Of a DNA stretch of 24,263 bases, positions 5,522 through 12,176 are shown piece by piece. The translations under genes were made by a program, and so were the position numbers. The notes beneath the pieces were generated by a model. That model saw only the letters and a list, made by a program, of their open reading frames with translations. It did not search any database and was not told where the DNA came from. Source of the stretch: a virus. How positions within the stretch are numbered: the first letter of the stretch is position 1; every line of letters starts with the position of its first letter. Where the stretch lies: the IMG/VR virus record IMGVR_UViG_3300021090_000100, positions 1 through 24,263 of that record; one strand, written 5' to 3'.

Positions 5522-5806
5522 ATGTTGTCTCGTTTTCTGCAATGGCTCAAATCCTTTTTTGGGTCTAATAAAAAGTTTGCTGTCCCTGATGTTCCCAATA
5601 GTAAAATATGGGTGGTCATGCCACTGACCTATGAAAAATGGAAACATCCATCCACCAAAGCAAAACACTATAGAGCCGTTTTCTCTAATGGCTTGGTTCG
5701 CAGGACAGGCAAACAGAAATTCAAAACTGCCACACAAGTTCTGGCGTTTGTTGATCGTTACACAGGTCGTATGTGTGAAATATACAAACAAAGGAGGGGG
5801 CTATGA
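5522..5806 (+). CDS. hypothetical basic protein, 94 aa
   Basis: An ATG at 5516 is only 1-2 nt behind the AGGAG at 5510-5514, so ATG 5522 (7 nt spacing) is preferred. The N-terminus MLSRFLQWLKSFFG is a short amphipathic or hydrophobic helix, followed by a basic body (KAKHYRAVFSNGLVRRTGKQKFKTATQ) and a basic end. It overlaps the endolysin start by 4 nt (ATGA), so the two are translationally linked. A small membrane-touching protein directly before an endolysin could be a holin or lysis regulator, but it has no full membrane span. Not recognised. Confidence 0.6.
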   Translation: MLSRFLQWLKSFFGSNKKFAVPDVPNSKIWVVMPLTYEKWKHPSTKAKHYRAVFSNGLVRRTGKQKFKTATQVLAFVDRYTGRMCEIYKQRRGL

Positions 5807-6876
5807 TATTTCAGGATAAAGGAATCATAGGGCCTGATGTTTCTTTTTATCAGGCTGATCCCAGGCAGAACCAGTTCATAGACTTCAATAAGATGAAAGA
5901 GTATGGGGTTTCTTTTGTCATCATAAAAGCAGGGCAGCGCAATTATTTTGATCCTGCTTTTGCTGTCAACCGTGCCGCAGCGCGAGTCGCAGGACTTCCC
6001 AGGGCCTTCTATTGGTTTTTGGATTATCGAGACAAGGGGAAAGCCCAGGCCCAATTCTTCTGGAATCTAATCAAAGACGATCCTGGAGAGGGCCCGCTGA
6101 TTGTGGATTTCGAGGATGGATCGGGGGGAGACTGGCGTAAACTTTATGATTTCATTGTGGAGTTGCAAGTTTTATCAAAATATCCATCAGACCGAATTTG
6201 GATTTATACCGGATATTACTATTGGTTGGATTTTGGCCCGCAGTTTACGGGGGACGAACTCTGGTTCATCGCATACCGCTTATGGATAGCCTCTTATACT
6301 GATCGCGTTGATCTAGTCAAAGTCCCTCGTCCCTGGATAACGGCATCTATGTGGCAAAAAGGAACAACTGTCGTATATGGGCCCGACATGGGGGTGCTGT
6401 CCCTGGAGATTGATTTCAATATATTCAACGGAGACAGAGAACTGTTCAATCATTATTTCCTGACTAATTATGTCCCTGATCCACAGGAAGATCATCCACA
6501 GGAAGAAGAAGGAGAGTCAATGAAATACAAAGTTGTTTGGACGAAGGGAGTTGCCAAGAGAACACAGCCAACCACCAGCAATAGTTATACAGGACTGTTA
6601 CTGCCGTATCCCAACGAAGTTGAAGTTATTGAGGATCATATTGATGATTTGAATGATCCATCCAACATCAACAAAGTGTGGGTAAAGTTAGCAGATGGAT
6701 ATTATGCAGCAAAGAATTATCCAGACAGCTTGGGTGTTCCACGTGTGCGGATGGAAAAAGTGGAGACGCCTGTCCCTGATCCTGATCCTATCCCTGATCC
6801 AGAACCCACCATCGTCCACAGGATTGACGTTTACTCGGACGGAAAGGTGGCTATAGATGGCAGCAACCCCTTCTAA
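5803..6876 (+). CDS. GH25 muramidase endolysin with SH3-like binding domain, 357 aa
   Basis: The N-terminal domain (about 8-215) is a glycoside hydrolase family 25 lysozyme: D12 in GPDVSFYQ, D102 and E104 in LIVDFED, and IDFN at 203-206, matching the barrel-strand positions of the family. GH25 enzymes cleave the N-acetylmuramyl-beta-1,4-N-acetylglucosamine bond of peptidoglycan. An acidic linker (about 225-239) leads to an SH3-like region (about 241-322), then a Pro-Asp linker (PVPDPDPIPDPEPT) and a short end containing RIDVYSDGKVAIDG. There is no signal peptide, so export by a holin is expected. A strong site (AAAGGAGGGGG) precedes ATG 5803. A second site at 6509-6514 before in-frame ATG 6520 could yield the binding domain alone. 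The gene overlaps the next by 20 nt. Confidence 0.9.
   Translation: MIFQDKGIIGPDVSFYQADPRQNQFIDFNKMKEYGVSFVIIKAGQRNYFDPAFAVNRAAARVAGLPRAFYWFLDYRDKGKAQAQFFWNLIKDDPGEGPLIVDFEDGSGGDWRKLYDFIVELQVLSKYPSDRIWIYTGYYYWLDFGPQFTGDELWFIAYRLWIASYTDRVDLVKVPRPWITASMWQKGTTVVYGPDMGVLSLEIDFNIFNGDRELFNHYFLTNYVPDPQEDHPQEEEGESMKYKVVWTKGVAKRTQPTTSNSYTGLLLPYPNEVEVIEDHIDDLNDPSNINKVWVKLADGYYAAKNYPDSLGVPRVRMEKVETPVPDPDPIPDPEPTIVHRIDVYSDGKVAIDGSNPF
6509..6522 (+). promoter_or_regulatory. internal ribosome-binding site and start codon within endolysin
   Basis: AAGGAG (6509-6514) stands 5 nt before in-frame ATG 6520 (Met240), exactly at the boundary between the acidic linker and the SH3-like domain. Initiation here would make a 118-residue C-terminal product. 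Several characterised endolysins make a separate wall-binding subunit this way. Confidence 0.6.
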
Positions 6877-7726
6877 ACGTATCCTTACCTATTCAGACGG
6901 TAATTACAAAATCGAAGATGTGATCCAATCTGTTGTTCAGTGGTATATGCAGCGGGAGGATCGAGAAGTGTTTGGATCAGTTCGATCCTGTGCTTCCTGT
7001 CCTGCCGTATTCGTAATGAAAGATGATCCACATGCTTTCCTCGGACAACAGTGGCAATATTATGCAATAGGGATCAACTACAATATGTTACTCGAAGATG
7101 TCTATTTGCTTTTTGATCGTGCATTGGCATTTGCAAACGGAACAGGCTTTCGAATAAGTGATGATCCCAGGGCGGACTGGTTTCATAACAAAGACCTGCG
7201 ATATAAGCCAGTCAATCTGGACAAGGTTAGAACTACTGCCAGATCGGTCATGACAGGCACAGAACAGTATAGCTTGATGCAGGCTATTTTGGATGTGGTG
7301 CAGGTCGCCCGTTTCATTGTTACGCGGAGCATCAGCTTTATGAATGCAAGATCGTCTTTCGTGCAGGCAACTACAGCTTACCAGAATGTTCTAAACGTAT
7401 CTGTGTTCGATAGTAGGCAGCTTCCCACTCTCAAGCCAGGCTATAGTTATCCCCAGGACATCAGCCAGGTAGACCCAGGCGCGTATAAGTATATGCCAGA
7501 GACCCACCCCGAAAAATTCTTGGTGGCAAATATAGTCAATTCAAAAGGAGAAGTAGTACAATTCCCACGCGGAGGTCTATATCCCTGGACACACGATAAT
7601 ACTCCTTATTCTTTTGTACCGCATATCGCAAATCTCGCTTATGGCCCAATATTTTATCCAATGAGTCGGCTTTATAAAGTACCCCTGGGATCACCAAAAC
7701 CAAGTCCGTATAGGCGCAATGTGTAG
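6857..7726 (+). CDS. unknown protein of the lysis block, 289 aa
   Basis: ATG 6857 lies inside the endolysin end and has GGAAAGG (6841-6847) upstream. The protein has no signal peptide or membrane span. It opens with RILTYSDGNYKIED, a short peptide similar to the end of the endolysin, then a Cys pair (CASC about residues 44-47), a helical middle (about 120-165) and an aromatic/Pro/Gly-rich C-terminal half (PGYSYPQDISQVDPG, FPRGGLYPWTHDNTPYSF). The second half has the look of a beta-rich structural or binding domain. I recognise no family. Overlap with the endolysin suggests linked production. It is the last gene before the strong terminator at 7732. Confidence 0.7.
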   Translation: MAATPSKRILTYSDGNYKIEDVIQSVVQWYMQREDREVFGSVRSCASCPAVFVMKDDPHAFLGQQWQYYAIGINYNMLLEDVYLLFDRALAFANGTGFRISDDPRADWFHNKDLRYKPVNLDKVRTTARSVMTGTEQYSLMQAILDVVQVARFIVTRSISFMNARSSFVQATTAYQNVLNVSVFDSRQLPTLKPGYSYPQDISQVDPGAYKYMPETHPEKFLVANIVNSKGEVVQFPRGGLYPWTHDNTPYSFVPHIANLAYGPIFYPMSRLYKVPLGSPKPSPYRRNV

Positions 7727-7731
7727 TAACG

Positions 7732-7760
7732 AACAGCCCCGAATTTATTTCGGGGCTGTT
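7732..7760 (+). terminator. strong terminator between convergent blocks
   Basis: Twelve-bp perfect stem AACAGCCCCGAA (7732-7743) and TTCGGGGCTGTT (7749-7760), 5-nt loop, followed by GTGTTTATT. It starts 5 nt after the stop of the rightward gene. On the minus strand the stem is not followed by a T-run, so it mainly serves the plus-strand block. Confidence 0.8.
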
Positions 7761-7794
7761 GTGTTTATTGCGGCAAACTTAGTCTGCTTCAATG

Positions 7795-7980
7795 TCAGTC
7801 ACGAGCGATGATTTTTGAACGGCTAATCAAGATAGCGACAACATTGACACCAACAGCAAACAAAGTACCAATTGAGACTCCTTCTCGTGGAAAGGGAAGG
7901 CACAAAAATTCACCAATCATCACGCCAATGGAAATGCTACAAACAATAACAAGGCTCAACAAGACTTTGATTTTATTCAT
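7795..7980 (-). CDS. two-span small membrane protein, 61 aa
   Basis: ATG 7980 overlaps the preceding gene's end as ATGAATAA, with GAGAAAGAA upstream, so coupled translation is likely. A longer open frame from 8028 lacks a start site and is rejected. Residues about 5-24 and 34-52 are hydrophobic, separated by a short loop (CLPFPREG), with a basic end (SRSKIIARD). Two spans in 61 residues is typical of small class II holins, but its place at the end of a methylase operon is atypical for one. Function open. Confidence 0.65.
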   Translation of the reverse strand: MNKIKVLLSLVIVCSISIGVMIGEFLCLPFPREGVSIGTLFAVGVNVVAILISRSKIIARD

Positions 7981-8272
7981 TTCGATGTTCTTTCTCGCTA
8001 ACAGACGGATCGGGCAGTGGAAGATCAATTTTCTCGTGGACTTCCACTACGAAGTTGATCGTAAAGTGATCGCCTTCTGGCAAAAGACTGGTATGCGCTA
8101 TGTTAGAAGAAAGAACTTTGTAATTGATCTTACCTCCAAGCATACTTTGGATTGCTACTGCCAGAAGGGGTTCAATGCTTTTTCTCAAAACCACGTTATC
8201 ATCGTGTCTGTATTTTCTATAGCGAGGCTTGTCGGGCAAGGCTGGTACACTGAGATCAGGAATAGGAGACAT
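7973..8272 (-). CDS. hypothetical protein, 99 aa
   Basis: The start at 8272 shares one base with the stop of the upstream methyltransferase gene (TAATG), and GAAAGGAAAAC lies 8-12 nt upstream. A longer frame from 8302 is less likely. The product is soluble, with a Pro-rich N-terminus (SPIPDLSVPALPDKPRYRK), a helix (SIEPLLAVAIQSML) and paired strands (INYKVLSS, FTINFVVEVHEKI). A small alpha/beta domain is plausible. No family recognised. It overlaps the downstream membrane gene by 8 nt. Confidence 0.6.
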   Translation of the reverse strand: MSPIPDLSVPALPDKPRYRKYRHDDNVVLRKSIEPLLAVAIQSMLGGKINYKVLSSNIAHTSLLPEGDHFTINFVVEVHEKIDLPLPDPSVSEKEHRNE

Positions 8273-9159
8273 TAGGAAGTTTTCCTTTCTTGGGCAGGCC
8301 ACATAATTGGATTAGTGGCGTGCCGGATGGCGAGCCTATCGGACATGTCTTTTGCTCCCTGGGTAATTTCTCTTTTGTGAGTTGGACGAACCATCCACCT
8401 GGGAAGATGCTTTTCAAGCGGGATGTACCCATAAGTCACAGGCTCTTTCATGTGAGGTAATCCCCACGTGAACCAGGCCACAGAGTAGTCTGACCTAGAG
8501 ACATGTGTTACATATTTTTCTTTTTCTTTATCCCAAAAGAGTTTGGGATCGCCATTCTTATCGAACTCTCCCCACCCAAGATTGGGCATGTGGAAATGAA
8601 CGCGCCGATTGAGAATGATAATGCTCATGCCGAACCGCTGGAACTGCGCCTGTGCCCGCGCTGCGGCCCAGGTATCGAATGGCATCAGGAGGGCGAACGG
8701 CTGATGATTGTCAAAGCTGCGCTCAATCCATTCATATTTTATCGAAAAGGGGGGATTGGTAATCTGGAGTTGTGCTGTTAGCTTGGGGGGAACAGTTAGA
8801 TAGTTTGTACCATCCAACTCCAGGCCAGTTTCGATTACGGTATTGCCATTCAGGGCCCTGAGTGCCTCTCCCAGGAAACCATATTTACTAGACGCACTTT
8901 CCCATATAATCCACTCCTTTGGAACATAAGGTAACAGAGGAAGTACAGCGTAGGGTGGAGTTTGAGCCTCATCTCTTTCTGGAATGTTTTTGAGATTTGA
9001 CTTTGCTGGTTTTCGTTTTGAGCGTCGGAGGGACAAGTCAATTGCTGCTTGCTCTTTTTTAGTAAGTTTTGCCTCCTGGAGATCACTGAGATGTTTCTTT
9101 ATGATCTTCTTTTCATTTTTGGTGAATGTGCTTTTGATGACATCAATGGGATTATTCAT
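8272..9159 (-). CDS. SAM-dependent methyltransferase-like protein with NPPF motif, 295 aa
   Basis: GGGGAGCG lies 4 nt before ATG 9159. The frame extends to 9201 but the upstream Met has no site. Residues 1-60 are basic and helical. The Rossmann-like core follows: IIWESASSKYG (84-94) in the place of the SAM-binding motif I, ITNPPFS (133-139) as the amino-methyltransferase motif IV, then PFALLMP (154-160), RRVHFHMP (185-192) and WFTWGL (229-234). This order matches a phage family usually annotated as DNA or adenine methyltransferase. Motif I lacks the usual glycine-rich loop, so SAM binding may be altered or lost. It overlaps the deoxyribosyltransferase-like gene by 8 nt (ATGAATAA). Substrate unknown, probably DNA. 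Confidence 0.7.
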   Translation of the reverse strand: MNNPIDVIKSTFTKNEKKIIKKHLSDLQEAKLTKKEQAAIDLSLRRSKRKPAKSNLKNIPERDEAQTPPYAVLPLLPYVPKEWIIWESASSKYGFLGEALRALNGNTVIETGLELDGTNYLTVPPKLTAQLQITNPPFSIKYEWIERSFDNHQPFALLMPFDTWAAARAQAQFQRFGMSIIILNRRVHFHMPNLGWGEFDKNGDPKLFWDKEKEKYVTHVSRSDYSVAWFTWGLPHMKEPVTYGYIPLEKHLPRWMVRPTHKREITQGAKDMSDRLAIRHATNPIMWPAQERKTS

Positions 9160-9628
9160 AGGACGCTCCCCGCGCAAGAGATAATTCTTTGAGATAATCA
9201 TATGCGTTATCTAATGTTTGAAAATGGATTGTTGCAGCTTGGCGCACAAATGCGTGGTTGTGAACGTTGTCATTAGGCATGACCAGAATAACATGTTTAC
9301 CCAGGTGGGAGGCCCAAGCTAGTTCCATCATTGTGCCAATGGAAATATGATCTTCTGATGTGGAGAGATCAACCAAAACAACATCAACAAGGGAAACCAT
9401 CCAATGATCCCGTTGAAAGATCGCATGATCGTTTGCAATGAGATGGTCATACCCTCCAGATTTGAATGTAGCTTCCGTTCGTAAGTTCATCTTGCCAAGC
9501 ATCGGCTGATAAACCATATAACCAAAGTCAGACAGGATGGCTATCTTTTCTTCATAGCGAGAAACTACTCCTTCCCCTGTTTGCCCTGTGATCGGGCCTG
9601 CCAGATAAATACTAAGTTTGTTGGACAT
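9152..9628 (-). CDS. nucleoside 2-deoxyribosyltransferase-like protein, 158 aa
   Basis: AAAGGAG lies about 13 nt before ATG 9628. An ATG at 9640 is too close to it (1-2 nt), so 9628 is preferred with some doubt. Family signatures are YLAGP at 8-12, an aspartate-bearing segment (RDHWMVSLVDVVLVDLS, 73-89), and SIGTMMELAWA (97-106), whose E102 sits where the catalytic glutamate is expected. The length fits the family (about 150). Known members swap bases between deoxynucleosides or hydrolyse modified (deoxy)nucleotides. Here, between two methyltransferases, a role in nucleotide-pool or base modification is plausible but inferred. Confidence 0.75.
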   Translation of the reverse strand: MSNKLSIYLAGPITGQTGEGVVSRYEEKIAILSDFGYMVYQPMLGKMNLRTEATFKSGGYDHLIANDHAIFQRDHWMVSLVDVVLVDLSTSEDHISIGTMMELAWASHLGKHVILVMPNDNVHNHAFVRQAATIHFQTLDNAYDYLKELSLARGASYE

Positions 9629-9648
9629 CGGTAATAACATACTCCTTT

Positions 9649-10437
9649 CTATTGATCGTTACTAAGAATTACGATCTCATTTGATTTTTTGTTTTTGCCC
9701 ATTCCGTATATCCAGTGGACAGGCAGAATAGTGTTATCTTTATATAACTTACGCATGTGTAGACTGTCATTGTAGGACATAATCCAATGTTTGCGATTTT
9801 TCAGTAGTTCTGCCAGGGCAAAATGATTGAAGCCTTTGTGGGCGTCTCCTTTATTTCCATAGAGCGCCTGGTCAATTTCATAGGGCGGATCAAGATAAAG
9901 GAAATCATCAGTTTCTTTTATCACATCAAAGGCATCACCATGCTCTACTTTCAAATTATTTACATGGAAGTCTGCCAGGCGCTTTATGGAACTTTCTGTA
10001 AAGCGAGGATGACCTGGAGACATGCCACCCGAAAACGTAGTGCCGGAAAAGGAAGCGCGATTTAGAACATAGTAAACCGCAGCCCGTTCCAGCTTGGTAG
10101 GAATGTCCTTATAATATTTTTGAAGTGAGTAAAACATCCATTTGGTGATCGGATAGTAGAGACGAACCATTTCCACTAGATCATCCTGGTTTTTCAATAG
10201 CTCCTGCCAAAATTCCACTACCGGAAGAAAAATATCATAGCCCGTGACTTTCATGCGTGTGGTCAGGGCCAATTCCAACGATCCGCCTCCGAAAAATGGT
10301 GCGGTTAGCTTAGTTACATAGGAGGGAATCAACGGATAAAGAAACTTGACCGCCCTACTTTTTCCGCCTGGGTATCTCAGGGGAGAATGAGCATAAGCCG
10401 CAGGAAGAATAGGAGTAATACCTAGAGTAGTTGACAT
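9649..10437 (-). CDS. dam: Dam-like D12-class adenine-N6 DNA methyltransferase, 262 aa
   Basis: All family landmarks are present: PLRYPGGK (19-26), FFGGGS (48-53, SAM-binding motif I), NRASFSGTTFSGG (126-138), LDPPY (182-186, catalytic motif IV) and the late SNEIVI (252-257). The length fits D12 enzymes (260-280). They methylate adenine N6, most often in GATC. The target here is inferred, helped by the abundance of GATC nearby. It is the first gene of a leftward operon. The AGGA site (GAAAGGAACATATC) is about 14 nt from ATG 10437 with no better in-frame start. It is driven by the promoter at 10484-10513. The gene symbol reflects family, not proven specificity. Confidence 0.9.
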   Translation of the reverse strand: MSTTLGITPILPAAYAHSPLRYPGGKSRAVKFLYPLIPSYVTKLTAPFFGGGSLELALTTRMKVTGYDIFLPVVEFWQELLKNQDDLVEMVRLYYPITKWMFYSLQKYYKDIPTKLERAAVYYVLNRASFSGTTFSGGMSPGHPRFTESSIKRLADFHVNNLKVEHGDAFDVIKETDDFLYLDPPYEIDQALYGNKGDAHKGFNHFALAELLKNRKHWIMSYNDSLHMRKLYKDNTILPVHWIYGMGKNKKSNEIVILSNDQ

Positions 10438-10483
10438 GTGATGATATGTTCCTTTCTATACACACATAAAATTATGTTTTCTT

Positions 10484-10513
10484 ATTATACAGAAATAACG
10501 GACTGGAATTATG
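10484..10513 (-). promoter_or_regulatory. leftward promoter of the methylase operon
   Basis: On the minus strand CATAAT (10513-10508) within CATAATTC, an 18-bp spacer, then TATAAT (10489-10484). This is the same box seen at 2918 and 3953. It lies in the 131-bp gap between dam and terminase. No equally clear rightward promoter for terminase was found in the gap. Confidence 0.6.
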
Positions 10514-10568
10514 AGAGGAAGATGAGGTAAACTTACTCCTATACGAAAGGAGTCGTTCAGTCAGCCAT

Positions 10569-12167
10569 ATGATGTCTTTTGTTGAATGGGTGGAAAAACG
10601 GGGGTTCTGGAGTAGAGAAGTCTGGTCTCCTACTAAGAATAGAATGATTGGCATGGGGAAATTATTTCTATTTCCCGATCAGATACGTATCCTGAATCAC
10701 GGCCTGGAATTCAATAAAGATACAGGCCGATTTCGCTATGAGACGTTTCTCTTTTCCACCATAAAAAAATCAGGCAAGACTTCACTGGCTGCCGCAGTGG
10801 GGGCCTGGTATGCCGAAGAAATAGGGCCTCCTGGGACGGAGATATATGCAATTGCCAATGACCTGGAACAGATTGAAGGACGTGTGATGCGTGACATAAA
10901 ATTTCATTTCCAGATGCGCATTGAACATAAAGAATCAATTCCCAATACGATCACAGACGACGGTATGATTATTCTTACTGATAAGAACACAAAGATCACC
11001 ATGTATCGAATTGACCTTCCAACTGGATCGTTTATTCAGGCACTAGCACAATCCTATAAGACGGTGGCAGGTTCGCGACATGCTCTAACGCTATGGGATG
11101 AGCTATGGGGAGTTACGTCGGAATTATCCCGACGTGTGTGGGATGAAATGACTCCTATTCCGACCATTCCACATTCTTTGAGATTTATCGCTACTTATGC
11201 GGGGTTTGAAAATGAGAGCGATTTATTGTGGGATTTATATCTCCAGGGGGTTAGCAAGGCAGAACACGACCAGGGCAGGGGGACTGAAATAATGGAATTA
11301 GATGGTTTGCCTTGCTATGAGAATGGGAGTCTATTCACTTATTGGGATCATGAGCCGCGCTTGCCCTGGCAAACAGAAAAATATTACGATGGACAAATGT
11401 CCAGTCTGCGCCCCGCAGCTTTTTTACGTCTGCACGAAAATCGGTGGGTTACGTCGCACGAAGCATTTATCCCAATTGAGTGGTATGACGAAGCGGCTAA
11501 ATTGTATGAAGCGCCCGTGACATTGTGGATAGATCATCCAATGCGATATTGGCCTATCTATGTAGCAGTAGATGCGGGCATCAAGAGGGATAGCACAGCT
11601 TTGGTGGGCGTAGGCTATGACGCAAAGAGGGGGAAAGTCGGCCTAGCCTTCCATTATATTTGGACGCCGACCAAAGACAATCAGGTCGATTTGGATGCAA
11701 CAGTTGAAACCAAACTTCTGGAGTTGTATAATAAGTTCAATATCGTTTCTGTAGTGTATGACCCCACACACCTACTCCAGACGATGCTCAGATTGAAACA
11801 AAAGGGGCTGCCGACAAGAGAGTTTCCACAGAACGTCACTTTGATGACGGGGGCAAGTCAACTTCTCTATGACCTGTTCAAGAACAAACACTTCGAAGCC
11901 TACTATGACGAAGAATTTCGTCGTCATATTCAAATGGCTGTAGCCGAAACCAATGCACGGGGATTTCGGATCGTCAAGTCTAAGGTATCGAAACGCCATT
12001 TTATAGATGGAGCAATTGCCACTGCAATGGCAGCATACGAAGCAGTGAACCAGGGCGGTGTAGATATAGGCATCCCCGTTGTAATTGAAAGCCCATACAG
12101 CGATGCTTCCGCCTGGAACGTAGGGCCAGAGGAACAGAAGTTACCATTTCCCTTACAGACAGACTAG
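10569..12167 (+). CDS. terL: terminase large subunit, 532 aa
   Basis: Powers DNA translocation into the prohead and cuts the concatemer. The ATPase domain has a Walker A variant STIKKSGKTS (63-72, K70/T71), a Walker B ALTLWDE (172-178, D177/E178) and a coupling motif FIATYAG (206-212). The nuclease domain has an RNase H-like acid triad: D335 in YVAVDAG, D398 in VVYDPT and D480 in HFIDGA. The length is typical. ATG 10569 is 15 nt behind GAAAGGAGT (10545-10553), longer than usual, with no other in-frame start between (ATG 10572 follows). The portal begins 9 nt downstream. No small terminase is recognisable upstream; the gene there is dam on the other strand. Confidence 0.95.
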   Translation: MMSFVEWVEKRGFWSREVWSPTKNRMIGMGKLFLFPDQIRILNHGLEFNKDTGRFRYETFLFSTIKKSGKTSLAAAVGAWYAEEIGPPGTEIYAIANDLEQIEGRVMRDIKFHFQMRIEHKESIPNTITDDGMIILTDKNTKITMYRIDLPTGSFIQALAQSYKTVAGSRHALTLWDELWGVTSELSRRVWDEMTPIPTIPHSLRFIATYAGFENESDLLWDLYLQGVSKAEHDQGRGTEIMELDGLPCYENGSLFTYWDHEPRLPWQTEKYYDGQMSSLRPAAFLRLHENRWVTSHEAFIPIEWYDEAAKLYEAPVTLWIDHPMRYWPIYVAVDAGIKRDSTALVGVGYDAKRGKVGLAFHYIWTPTKDNQVDLDATVETKLLELYNKFNIVSVVYDPTHLLQTMLRLKQKGLPTREFPQNVTLMTGASQLLYDLFKNKHFEAYYDEEFRRHIQMAVAETNARGFRIVKSKVSKRHFIDGAIATAMAAYEAVNQGGVDIGIPVVIESPYSDASAWNVGPEEQKLPFPLQTD

Positions 12168-12176
12168 GAGGGTATT

